Origin: QFOX01 sp033763655
GTDB lineage: Bacteria; Pseudomonadota; Alphaproteobacteria; Rickettsiales; UBA3002
Length of the DNA: 64,000 nt
Direction: 5' to 3'
NCBI GenBank assembly: GCA_033763655.1
Contig: JANRKD010000011.1
Coordinates: 4,543-68,542 of the forward strand
Shown: positions 50,276-58,797 of the stretch, piece after piece
How positions within the stretch are numbered: position 1 is the stretch's first letter
Layout of the letters: each line of letters starts with the position of its first letter
Notes under the pieces: generated by a model
Database searches by the model: none
Told to the model about the DNA's origin: nothing
What the model saw: the letters and a program-made list of their open reading frames with translations, nothing else
Program-made: the position numbers and the translations under genes

Positions 50276-51567
50276 CCCTGACCGCTACGATTCCGACCCT
50301 GAGCATCTGCATCCCGACCTATAATCGCGCGGATCTGCTGGAATATTGCCTTAATAACCTGCGGGCGCTTGATGCGCAGAATCTGGATTACGAGGTGGTG
50401 GTGCTCAACCATGCCTCAACCGACGGCACCGCCGAACTGTTGCACGGCATGCAGAAGGAATGGCCGAGACTGCGCGTCTATCACCAAAACAAGCCGGTAA
50501 GCCTTGCCGGGCAATGCGTCGCGGCGCTGCGGCTGGCGCGCGGTGAGTTCACGATGATGCTCGCGGATGACGATAAATTAATCGCCGATACACTGGTGGA
50601 GTGCGTTCGCTATATGCAGCAGCACCCGAAAATCGTGGCGACCTACGCGCCGTGGTTTGCTTACGATGACGCTGCGGAAAAACCCCTGCATGGCTATTTT
50701 CAGATAGCCCAGCGCATCGAATTTACGGCGGGTCAGGAATTCGCCCTGTTCAAGTTCATGGCCGAGCGGATCATGTATCCGGAAATCGCCGTTTTCCGTA
50801 ACCAGTCTTTGCAGCGTGTCACCTTCACCCATGCGGATGGCGCCTCCCACAATGCGTTGTGGATGCTTGAGCTACTCAAGCACGGCACCGTGCTGTTCCA
50901 GCCCGATATTTTCTATCTCGAAGTCGCGGTGCTCAAACCGCAATTTGTGCGGCCATCGCGGATAAACCTCGACATGACCCTGACCTACCTCGACAACACG
51001 CGCGCCAGCCTCGAAATGATGGCCATGCGCGTCATTCAAGCCTCGGGGGGCGATATTATTTCCGCTGATTCGCGCCTTGGCATCCACGAAATCCTGCTCT
51101 CCTACCTCCTTGGCCGCCTTGAGGTCGCCTTCAACCGCGCGCTGGGCAGCGGCGATTTCCTCATGGCCAGCGAACTGGCCCAGCGCATCATGCTCTGGCG
51201 CGGCCCCTTCCTCCCGGATTTTGCGCAGATGGGGCAGCAAGCCCTGTTTGGCGCGGGCGTCCAGCAAATCGGCTGGCTGCTTGAGTCCATGTCGTGGAAA
51301 GAAGAGCTGGTCATCTACGATTTCAGCCCCAGCGAACCGATCGAACAAATTCTGCGCCTGCGTTACCCCGACATTAAACTGCGGATGCTCGACGCGCAAA
51401 CCATCCGCGACACGGTCAATCCGGAGAAAGCCCTGCTGATGGTGCGTCACACCCGGCAGAAGGCAGAATTCGCCGACCTCTTCCTACCCGGCCATATGGT
51501 GAGCCTTGAAGAAACAATCGAGTACCGGAAAATTTTTCCGATGCCGTATTCGCTGGCGGCTGCTTAG
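50272..51567 (+). CDS. GT2-family glycosyltransferase
   Basis: Glycosyltransferase of 431 aa. N-terminal GT-A domain: TLSICIPTYNRADLLEYCLNNL, VVVLNHASTDGTAELL, and GEFTMMLADDDKLIADTL with the D-D-D metal site. The C-terminal 200 residues are an unusual extension (MWRGPFLPDFAQMGQQALF; KEELVIYDFSPSEPIEQIL) without TM helices, perhaps a second Rossmann-like or acceptor domain. Last gene of the 45289-51567 unit. Confidence 0.88.
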   Translation: MTLTATIPTLSICIPTYNRADLLEYCLNNLRALDAQNLDYEVVVLNHASTDGTAELLHGMQKEWPRLRVYHQNKPVSLAGQCVAALRLARGEFTMMLADDDKLIADTLVECVRYMQQHPKIVATYAPWFAYDDAAEKPLHGYFQIAQRIEFTAGQEFALFKFMAERIMYPEIAVFRNQSLQRVTFTHADGASHNALWMLELLKHGTVLFQPDIFYLEVAVLKPQFVRPSRINLDMTLTYLDNTRASLEMMAMRVIQASGGDIISADSRLGIHEILLSYLLGRLEVAFNRALGSGDFLMASELAQRIMLWRGPFLPDFAQMGQQALFGAGVQQIGWLLESMSWKEELVIYDFSPSEPIEQILRLRYPDIKLRMLDAQTIRDTVNPEKALLMVRHTRQKAEFADLFLPGHMVSLEETIEYRKIFPMPYSLAAA

Positions 51568-51817
51568 GCCATTTCATATTCAGCCATTGGGGTACCATCT
51601 GTCATTGCGAGGGAAGTCGCCCCCTCTCCCGCAGGCGGGAGAGGGTTGGGGTGAGGAAAGCGGCAAGAGAAGAGTCGCGTGGCTAGAGTCGAGCGTCGCG
51701 TAGTAAAAAAGTGAGTGGCGCCAACCACGGTTTACACCCCACACTCACTCCACAGCCTCCAGCGCCCAACCCCACCTGTCACCCAACTCACCTCAACCAC
51801 CACCTGTCACCCCGCAT
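51568..51817. repeat. Intergenic mosaic repeat, copy C
   Basis: 250 bases without a gene. It contains a GTCATTGCGAGGGAAG tract (51601), a near-perfect hairpin of 11 bp (CCCTCTCCCGC-AG-GCGGGAGAGGG, 51622-51645), GAGTCG repeats with AGTAGTAAAAAAGTG-like sequence also found at 11.88 kb, and a 26-bp tract (51717-51742) identical to the reverse complement of 30195-30220. A short hairpin CCCCGC-ATTTATT-GCGGGG at about 51812-51830 overlaps the end of the SDR gene and may be its terminator. Confidence 0.7.
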
Positions 51818-52666
51818 TTATTGCGGGGTCTGCCTTAAGACGGTTACCCCGCGCAAAAGTTGGTTCAGCTTAGCAGTGTCGGCCCAGAAAGCCATGGGTT
51901 CGTAATCGCTGTAAGGGTAGTGACCGGCATCCAGAGCAATCGACCAGCCATAATGGCGCAGCCACTGCTCGACCTGCGCCCTGACGGTAATGGGCGCGCC
52001 GCTGCCGATATTCACCACCCCGTGGTTTCCCCTGAGCAGCAGCAGATCAACAAGGTAGCGCGCCACCTGTTCGACCGGCAAGAAATCGCGCTGCTGGGCG
52101 CCGTGGGACATCGGAAAGCGCGCATCGCCGCGCGCCACCGCCGCCGATAATTGCGAAAAAAGCGAGGTCGCGTGCTGACCTTCACCATACATATAAAACA
52201 GCCGCGCCCAGCATAAATCGAAGCGGTGGGCGTTCTGCCTTTCCCCGAGCCAGCCAAGCAAGGCCGCTTTCGCCTGCGTATAGGGCAATGTCGGCGTTAA
52301 CGCGGCGGTTTCGTCCAGCGCGCCCGATTGCAGCCCATATTCAAGGCAACTTCCGGCGACGACCAACTTGCGCAGGCCGCGCGTGATGCGGGCTTCCAGA
52401 AAGCATTGCTGCTTAGGTAGTTCTTCGGCAAGATGCGCCGGATTTTGGTAATGCGGCAGCCCACCCCACGCCAAATGCAGGCAATGCGTGAAGGCAATTT
52501 CCGGTAGCGGCGCCGCCATGTCGCCCAGCAGCGGCGTCATACCGCGCGGTAGCGGCGTGGTGGGCGGGGTGCGCATCAGTACATGGCAGGCCACATTGCG
52601 TGCAGCCAGTTCCTTCAGCACATGCTGGCCGATAAAGCCTGTGCCGCCCGTCACAAGAAGATTCAT
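51818..52666 (-). CDS. NAD-dependent epimerase/dehydratase (extended SDR)
   Basis: SDR enzyme of about 282 aa from ATG 52666; ATG 52684 is also possible. NAD(P) site VTGGTGFIGQHVLKEL at the N-terminus; active site Y-x-x-x-K in LPYTQAKAALLGWL, preceded by GSCLEYG. Later RLFYMYGEGQ and QRDFLPVEQVARYLVDLLLL are typical of nucleotide-sugar reductases and epimerases. No neighbour in the same direction. It is a candidate for the reductase (YerF-like) that would finish a branched dideoxy sugar, but substrate is unproven. Confidence 0.85.
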   Translation of the reverse strand: MNLLVTGGTGFIGQHVLKELAARNVACHVLMRTPPTTPLPRGMTPLLGDMAAPLPEIAFTHCLHLAWGGLPHYQNPAHLAEELPKQQCFLEARITRGLRKLVVAGSCLEYGLQSGALDETAALTPTLPYTQAKAALLGWLGERQNAHRFDLCWARLFYMYGEGQHATSLFSQLSAAVARGDARFPMSHGAQQRDFLPVEQVARYLVDLLLLRGNHGVVNIGSGAPITVRAQVEQWLRHYGWSIALDAGHYPYSDYEPMAFWADTAKLNQLLRGVTVLRQTPQ

Positions 52667-52823
52667 TCCGGAATTTTCAGGCATGCCCCTCACCACGGTT
52701 CGCGCGCCTCCTCTTTTAGCGCAGCTTTGCGGGCTTGACCAGAAAACTCCCCCGCCCGCTCCTGCGCGCCGTTGGCACGGCACTTGCTCTTCTGTCTGGT
52801 ATTCAGCTAAGTAAGGGTAGGAT

Positions 52824-53978
52824 ATGCTTGCGACCGCCGGGGATAAACCAATGGAACAACGCGCCACGCAACCTTTTGAGACCATTGAGATCATGCGCCC
52901 GCTCCTGCCGCAGGCCGGTGATATTCTCCCCTACCTCGAGCGCATCGACCGTACGCGCTGGTACAGCAATTTCGGCCCGCTGGAGCAGGAACTGCGCGGC
53001 AGGCTGGCGGAACATTTTGGTGTCACCGCCGAACATACGATTACCGCGTCGAGCGCCACATCGGGGCTAATTGCGGTGTTGCGCGCCCTCAACCTGCCCA
53101 AGAGCAGTTATTGTCTTGTCCCCTCGTGGACATTCGTTGCCAGCCCCGCCGCTGCTATCGCCGCCGAGATGACGCCTTACTTCATCGACATCAATGAAAC
53201 CACCTGGGCACTCGACCCCGAGGCGGTGAAAAAACAGATTACACAGATCGACGGTGTCATCGGCGCGGTGCTGGTCGTCGCCCCGTTTGGCAAACCGGTC
53301 GATATTGCGGCGTGGGATAAATTTACGGCTGAAACCTCGATTCCCGTCGTGGTCGATGCCGCCTCGGGGTTCGACAGTTTCCGCCACGCTGCCTTCGGGA
53401 AAACAGCGGTGACCTTCAGCCTGCATGCCACCAAAGTGCTCGGTGTGGGCGAAGGCGCGGTGGTCGTTTCGAACGATACGGCGCTGCTGCGCCATGTCCA
53501 CGAACAAACCAATTTCGGCTACTATACGCGCCGCATCTCGATTCCCGGCATCAACTCCAAAATGAGCGAATACACCGCCGCCGTCGCCCATGCCGCGCTC
53601 GATACCTGGCCAGCACGGCGCGCACAATGGGTCGCCACGACGGAATTATGCCAACGGGCGCTCACCCCTGTCGCCCAAAAGCATGACCTAACCCTCTGGT
53701 TTCCGGAGGACGCCGTCACCACCACCTGCAATATCCGCCTGCCCACGCTAACGGCGGATAAGGTCATTTCGCAATTGCAAGTGCGCGGCATCAAAGCCCG
53801 GCAATGGTGGGATAAAGGCTGCCACATGCAACCTGCCTACGCCCGCTATCCGCATGGCGATTTATCGGTGACCGAGAAACTGGGCCTGTCGGTTGTATCC
53901 TTGCCATTTTATGTCGATATACCTGCGCGGCATCTGGCGGCAGTGGCGGCGGCACTCGACGACGTTCTATCGCAGTAG
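52824..53978 (+). CDS. DegT/DnrJ/EryC1/StrS-family aminotransferase
   Basis: PLP enzyme of 384 aa (ATG 52824 with GTAGGAT upstream; ATG 52851 is the alternative). It keeps the Schiff-base Lys (K204 in FSLHATKVLGVGEGA) and D178 (VVVDAASGF), so it is a true aminotransferase, unlike the His-type gene at 41935. N-terminal RWYSNFGPLEQELRGRLAEHFG is family-typical. Probably makes an amino sugar. Followed after 6 bases by a TPR glycosyltransferase gene. Confidence 0.9.
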   Translation: MLATAGDKPMEQRATQPFETIEIMRPLLPQAGDILPYLERIDRTRWYSNFGPLEQELRGRLAEHFGVTAEHTITASSATSGLIAVLRALNLPKSSYCLVPSWTFVASPAAAIAAEMTPYFIDINETTWALDPEAVKKQITQIDGVIGAVLVVAPFGKPVDIAAWDKFTAETSIPVVVDAASGFDSFRHAAFGKTAVTFSLHATKVLGVGEGAVVVSNDTALLRHVHEQTNFGYYTRRISIPGINSKMSEYTAAVAHAALDTWPARRAQWVATTELCQRALTPVAQKHDLTLWFPEDAVTTTCNIRLPTLTADKVISQLQVRGIKARQWWDKGCHMQPAYARYPHGDLSVTEKLGLSVVSLPFYVDIPARHLAAVAAALDDVLSQ

Positions 53979-53984
53979 GGCACC

Positions 53985-55895
53985 GTGAACCAACCCGCCG
54001 CTTCCACCCGCAAGTTGATGAAAATGGCACAAAGCGCCCTGCAGAAAAAACGCGGGCAGGATGCCATCGACCTGCTGCAGCAAGTGCTGGCGATGAACCC
54101 CTATCATGCCGACGCACTCCACCAGATTGGCTTTATCCTGCATGGTGCGGGCAATTACGCGGGCGCGGCGGATTTTTACCAGCGCGCTATTCAGGCCGAC
54201 CCCGGCCATGTCGAAAGCTACCTGCTGCTCAGCCGCGCGTTCGAGGCCCAGGATTACGGAACGCAGGCGGTGCAGGTGGCCGCACGCGCCTGCGAAATTG
54301 CCCCTGCCAACCCGGCGACGCATGCGGCGTTGGTCAAGGCCCTGCTGCGTTTCAACGGGGCGCATGAAGTGCCGCGTTACCTCGAACGGCATCTGCCAAA
54401 TTTTCCCGACAGTATGGAGCTGCACGCCTATGACTGCTTCGCCCTTCGGGTCAACAACCGACACGCGGAAGCGGATGTCGGCTACCGCGCGCTGATGGCC
54501 CGTTTCAGGGTGCCGGTGCCATTTCAGGTGATGTATGAAACCTATCTGCCGCGCCTCTATCTTTCCACCGCGCAGATCGACTCGGTGCGCGAGGCTTTCG
54601 GGCAATCGATCGATAATTTTATGCAAAAAAAACTGCGCTTCGACGCCCTGCAGATCACCAACCATCCACTTTTTGCGCTCGCTTATCACCACCGCGACAA
54701 CCGGGAATTACTGCAACGCTACACGCAGATGTTGCGCGTCTGCGCGCCGGAACTCAACTACACAGCCGCCCATTGCAAAGTCGCGCCGCTACACACGGGG
54801 GGAAAAATCCGCGTCGGCTTCGTTTCGCGGCATATGCACGACCATTCCGTGGGCCGCTGCTACCGCAACCTCATGCTGGCGCTGGCGCGGCATCCCGGGT
54901 TTGCGGTGACACTCTTCAACGTCGCAGGCATTGTCGATGCGACACTGGATGGCCTTGGCGCAGCGGGCATCCCGATGATTTCTCTCCCCGGCACCCTCGC
55001 CGCCGCGCAGGGCGCCATCGCGCGGGAGAAACCCGACATCCTCATTTACCCCGACATCGGCATGGATGCGATGACCCACTACCTTGCCATGGCACGGCTT
55101 GCACCGCATCAATGCTGCTTGCAGGGGCACCCGGAAACGACGGGCATCGACACCATCGACTATGTCATCTCCGCGCGCGCCTATGAACCGCCGCAGGCGA
55201 ACCGCAATTACGGCGAACAGTTGCTCTGCCATCCTGGCATCGACACCGTTTTTTCCCGTCCACAGGCGCCGGAACGCTGGCTGACGCGCGAAGAACTTGG
55301 CCTGCCTGCCGACCGGAACCTCTATATCTGCCCGATGGCGATTCAGAAAATCCATCCGGATTTTGATAGTGCGCTCGCCGGTATCCTCGCCCATGACTCC
55401 AAGGCGACGCTGCTTTTGTTTCATGATTTTCAGCAACAAACCGCCAGCGACATCCTGAAGCAGCGCATCCTCAAGCACTGCGATCCCGCGCGGGTGATCT
55501 TCCTGAACTGGCAGCCGCTCGACGTCTTGTTCAGCATCCTCCACACCGCCGACGCCATTCTCGATACGTTCTATTTCGGGGCGGGCACCACCTCGCAATA
55601 TGCCTTCGGATTTGGCCTTCCCATCGTCACCATGCCGGGTGATTATGCGCGCGGACGCATGGTCTATGGGTATTATTCCGTCATGGGCATCGCCGATGCG
55701 CCCGTCGCCGAAAATCCGGAGGATTACATCGCGTGTGCCGTGAAGCTGGCAAATGATACGGCCTACAGGAACCGCCTGAGCGCAGAGCTGCTACAGAAAA
55801 ACGCCGTCCTCTTTGAAGGCTCCCCCACCACCCCGGACCTCGCGCCACTCCTGCACGCCATCCTGAACCGGCAGACGGACGCCTACCGCATCTGA
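53985..55895 (+). CDS. TPR-containing O-GlcNAc-transferase-like glycosyltransferase
   Basis: Protein of 636 aa with GTG start. Residues about 5-130 hold TPR units (AIDLLQQVLAMNPYHADALHQIG; AADFYQRAIQADPGHVESYLLL; VAARACEIAPANPATHAALVKALL). The C-terminal part is GT41/SPINDLY-like: KIRVGFVSRHMHDHSVGR, DILIYPDIGMDAMTHYLAMARLAPHQCCLQGHPETTGIDTIDYVISA and the donor site AILDTFYFGAGTTSQYAFGFGLPIVTMPGDYARGRMVYG. Bacterial relatives glycosylate proteins such as adhesins or flagellin, so this could link the island's sugars to a protein. Last gene of the glycan island. Confidence 0.9.
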   Translation: MNQPAASTRKLMKMAQSALQKKRGQDAIDLLQQVLAMNPYHADALHQIGFILHGAGNYAGAADFYQRAIQADPGHVESYLLLSRAFEAQDYGTQAVQVAARACEIAPANPATHAALVKALLRFNGAHEVPRYLERHLPNFPDSMELHAYDCFALRVNNRHAEADVGYRALMARFRVPVPFQVMYETYLPRLYLSTAQIDSVREAFGQSIDNFMQKKLRFDALQITNHPLFALAYHHRDNRELLQRYTQMLRVCAPELNYTAAHCKVAPLHTGGKIRVGFVSRHMHDHSVGRCYRNLMLALARHPGFAVTLFNVAGIVDATLDGLGAAGIPMISLPGTLAAAQGAIAREKPDILIYPDIGMDAMTHYLAMARLAPHQCCLQGHPETTGIDTIDYVISARAYEPPQANRNYGEQLLCHPGIDTVFSRPQAPERWLTREELGLPADRNLYICPMAIQKIHPDFDSALAGILAHDSKATLLLFHDFQQQTASDILKQRILKHCDPARVIFLNWQPLDVLFSILHTADAILDTFYFGAGTTSQYAFGFGLPIVTMPGDYARGRMVYGYYSVMGIADAPVAENPEDYIACAVKLANDTAYRNRLSAELLQKNAVLFEGSPTTPDLAPLLHAILNRQTDAYRI

Positions 55896-55991
55896 GGCGG
55901 CGGGCATGGGGCGCATGATTCAGTATGGTGCACAATTAGTGTGTCGCGGCACGGCCTTTGACGTCCCGCCCACCGGGAAGGAGAGAGCGCA

Positions 55992-57875
55992 TTACACCGC
56001 GCCGCTGAGCGGGTCCTCGCGGTAGAAGCGCGAGCGTTCGCGGTCGATTGCCTCCAACTGGCTTTTGAGGGCCGTCAGGCGCTGGAAATTTTCGTCGTTC
56101 ATCTCGCCGGCGAGTGCCGCTTCGGCCTCTGCGCATTCGGTACGCAGCCGCGCGCGGTCAACATCGTTCATCACCTCGCCCCACAAACGCTGCGCCCGGC
56201 CTTCGCGCTGGATCGTATCCTGCTCCAGCTCCACCCCGAGCGCCTCCATCGCCCGCGCGATATTGCCGCAGGATTCCACCGGCGCTTCCTCGCGCAGGGT
56301 TTCCCACAGCCGTTCGCTTGTCAGATCGGGGGATTCAATATGCAGCTCGGTAATCAAATGGTGCACCTGCTGCTGCCAGCCCGCAGGCATCGGCGCATGC
56401 AGCCAGCATTCTTCGGCGGCAGCATCCAGCAACAGCGCGGGACAGGCCACCACCAGTGCCAGCAGGTTGCCCGCGGGGGCAAGCAGGCTGGTATCGGCAG
56501 TGCGCGCCAGCGGCGGCAACGGTGTTTCGGCATACGGTGTGCGCGCGGCCCCGCCCGGCCTGAAGCCGCCCCGCGCCAAGGGCGGGCGCTGCTGATACGC
56601 GGCCTGCTGCATCGCGCGCAGGCGGTCGCGTACATGCTGCTTATAATAATGCTGCACGGTCGGATGTTTAATCTGCTGCACCTTCAGCATCAGTTGTTCT
56701 TCCTGCGCGGCGCGGCCCTCGGGCGTGCTGGCAGGCGCCCCCATCGCCTGCTGCCAGAGGATGCTCACCAGCGGTTCGGCGCGGGCGATGATCGCATCGA
56801 ACGCCGCACGGCCTGCCTGGCGGATCAGCGAATCGGGGTCGTCGCCTTTGGGCATCACCGCCACGCGCAGGGTTTTGCCCGGCACCAGCAGCGGCAGCGC
56901 CAGCTCGGCGGCGCGGGTCATTGCGCGCTGGCCCGCATTGTCGCCATCAAGGCACAGGGTCGGCTCATCGGCCAGTTGCCAGCAAAGCTGCAATTGCTCG
57001 GGCGTAATTGCCGTACCGAGCGGCGCCACCGCCTGCGCAATACCGCCCTGCGCCAGCGCGATGACATCCATATAGCCTTCGCAGATAATCAGCTGCTTTG
57101 CTTCGAAGGCCGCGCGGCGCGCACTATCGAGATTAAAAAGCTGGCGGCCTTTACTGAACAGCGGCGTCTCGGGCGAGTTGAGATATTTCGGCGCCTCGGT
57201 ATTCGGCTCATCGGGCAACACCCGCCCGCCAAACGCGATGACGCGGCTCTTGCGATCGCGGATCGGGAACATCAGGCGGCGACGGAAGCGGCTATACGGT
57301 GCCCGCCCCTCGACGGCAATCAGCATGCCCGCCTCGACCAGTTGCGCCACACTGATGCCGCGCGCCTGCATCGCCCTGCCGAGCGCATCGCGATCCGCCT
57401 GCGCGTAACCAAGGCGGAACCGGGCGATGGTTTCCTCACTCAGGCCACGCTGACGCAGATAGCGCCGCGCCAGTTCTCCCTCCGACGTCTGCTCGAGCTG
57501 CTCCTGCATCCAGCCGGTCACGCACTCCATGACCTCCTGCAGCGATTGCGCCTTTTTTTCCTTCTCAACCTCTGCGTGCGTTAACTTTGGCATACTCAAC
57601 CCAGCGACGCCAGCCAGACGCTCAACCGCCTCGCGGTAGCCGAGATGCTCGTAATCCATCGTAAAACCAATCACATCCCCATGCGCACCGCAGCCGAAGC
57701 AATGGAAAAAACCCTTCTCATCGTTGACCGTAAACGAGGGGGATTTCTCCTTATGAAACGGGCACAAAGCATGGTATTCGCGGCCTGCCCGGCGCAGGGC
57801 AATGGCCTTGCCCACCACCTCCGAGACACGCACGCGGTTGCGGATTTCTTCAATAAACGACTGAGGAAACTTCAT
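55992..57875 (-). CDS. dnaG: DNA primase
   Basis: Replicative primase, 627 aa from ATG 57875 (the frame opens at a TTG at 57899). CHC2 zinc finger with C38, H41, C59, C62 (ALCPFH ... FHCFGCG). Core: MFPIRDRKSRVIAFGGRVL; Toprim LIICEGYMDVIALAQGG and CLDGDNAGQRAMTRA for metal binding. The C-terminal helicase-binding domain is present (about 480-627) but divergent. Usual neighbours rpoD and rpsU are not next to it here; a plus-strand metallopeptidase gene is divergent upstream. Confidence 0.95.
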   Translation of the reverse strand: MKFPQSFIEEIRNRVRVSEVVGKAIALRRAGREYHALCPFHKEKSPSFTVNDEKGFFHCFGCGAHGDVIGFTMDYEHLGYREAVERLAGVAGLSMPKLTHAEVEKEKKAQSLQEVMECVTGWMQEQLEQTSEGELARRYLRQRGLSEETIARFRLGYAQADRDALGRAMQARGISVAQLVEAGMLIAVEGRAPYSRFRRRLMFPIRDRKSRVIAFGGRVLPDEPNTEAPKYLNSPETPLFSKGRQLFNLDSARRAAFEAKQLIICEGYMDVIALAQGGIAQAVAPLGTAITPEQLQLCWQLADEPTLCLDGDNAGQRAMTRAAELALPLLVPGKTLRVAVMPKGDDPDSLIRQAGRAAFDAIIARAEPLVSILWQQAMGAPASTPEGRAAQEEQLMLKVQQIKHPTVQHYYKQHVRDRLRAMQQAAYQQRPPLARGGFRPGGAARTPYAETPLPPLARTADTSLLAPAGNLLALVVACPALLLDAAAEECWLHAPMPAGWQQQVHHLITELHIESPDLTSERLWETLREEAPVESCGNIARAMEALGVELEQDTIQREGRAQRLWGEVMNDVDRARLRTECAEAEAALAGEMNDENFQRLTALKSQLEAIDRERSRFYREDPLSGAV

Positions 57876-58055
57876 ATTGCGATTGAATGCTCCGCCCAAT
57901 AGCCTGTGGATAACAAGTTTTTTCGTGGGAATGTGACAAGCCCTATTGACCGAGCGGCTCCCCTGTTCCTATGCTGACCCTACCGCGTCGGTTGGCGTGA
58001 GTGCAACAACTACACGGCAACCACCAACAACAAAATAAAAAGAACGGGCACCTCG

Positions 58056-58787
58056 ATGAGCAATGGACTGCGTAATGCGTGGAGCAACAATGAGTTGCCG
58101 GACTTTCTGCAAGTAGGAGAAGAAATGCTGCCGCTGGTCATTCGCCGCCACCAGCGGGCGAAGCGGATTTGCCTGCGCTACAATCCGACCGACCATGCCA
58201 TCTCGCTCACCCTGCCGCGCCACACCCGCGTCAGCGACGGGCTGATTTTCCTGATGCAAAAATCCGAATGGCTAATCGAAACGCTGCGCGACATGCCAAG
58301 TAAAAAACAAATCAAGCCGGGCGTAGTCATTCCGCTGCTGGGCAAGCGCATCCGCATCAAGCACGACGCGAACCTTACCCGCAAATGGATCATCCGCGAC
58401 GACACCCTCTTTGTTGCGGGCGAACGCAACGAGTTCCCCGAGCACGTTACCGAGGCGCTGCGCAAAATCGCCAGCCAGACATTAACCACCCTCGCCCTGC
58501 GTTACGGCGCGATGATTGGCCGCCGCATCACCCGCATCAGCGTGCGCGATACACGCAGCCGCTGGGGGAGCTGCTCCTCGACCGCGCGGCTGTCCTTCTC
58601 CTACCGCCTGATTTTCGCGCCGAAGGAAGTGATGGAATATGTCGTCGCGCATGAGGTTGCGCATCTGCGCCACATGAACCACTCGGCCGCATTCTGGAAT
58701 TGCGTGGCCAGCATCTGCCCGGATTATGAAGCGGCGAAAGACTGGCTGAAGCTGCACGGCAAAGACCTCTACCGCTTCAACGCATAA
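58056..58787 (+). CDS. YgjP-like (DUF45) zinc metallopeptidase
   Basis: M48-type metallopeptidase of 243 aa. The HExxH zinc motif is at H199-H203 (YVVAHEVAHLRHMNHSAAFW), the third ligand probably in the following MNHS. The typical RDTRSRWGSCSSTARLSFSYRLIFAP precedes it. No TM helices, so cytoplasmic. Relatives are linked to nucleotide-metabolism or restriction-associated loci, but function is not settled. Ends 10 bases from the end of the convergent PBP1A gene. Confidence 0.92.
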   Translation: MSNGLRNAWSNNELPDFLQVGEEMLPLVIRRHQRAKRICLRYNPTDHAISLTLPRHTRVSDGLIFLMQKSEWLIETLRDMPSKKQIKPGVVIPLLGKRIRIKHDANLTRKWIIRDDTLFVAGERNEFPEHVTEALRKIASQTLTTLALRYGAMIGRRITRISVRDTRSRWGSCSSTARLSFSYRLIFAPKEVMEYVVAHEVAHLRHMNHSAAFWNCVASICPDYEAAKDWLKLHGKDLYRFNA

Positions 58788-58797
58788 ACCTCCCTCG

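Noticed and set aside
51601..51830. CRISPR-like or tRNA-like structure in the hairpin-rich intergenic region
   Set aside because: There is no regular repeat-spacer pattern and no cloverleaf; the hairpins belong to dispersed repeats shared with 30.2 kb.
56340..57584. Plus-strand open frame of 414 codons opposite dnaG
   Set aside because: DnaG is certain on the minus strand; the opposite frame is low-complexity and without a ribosome site.
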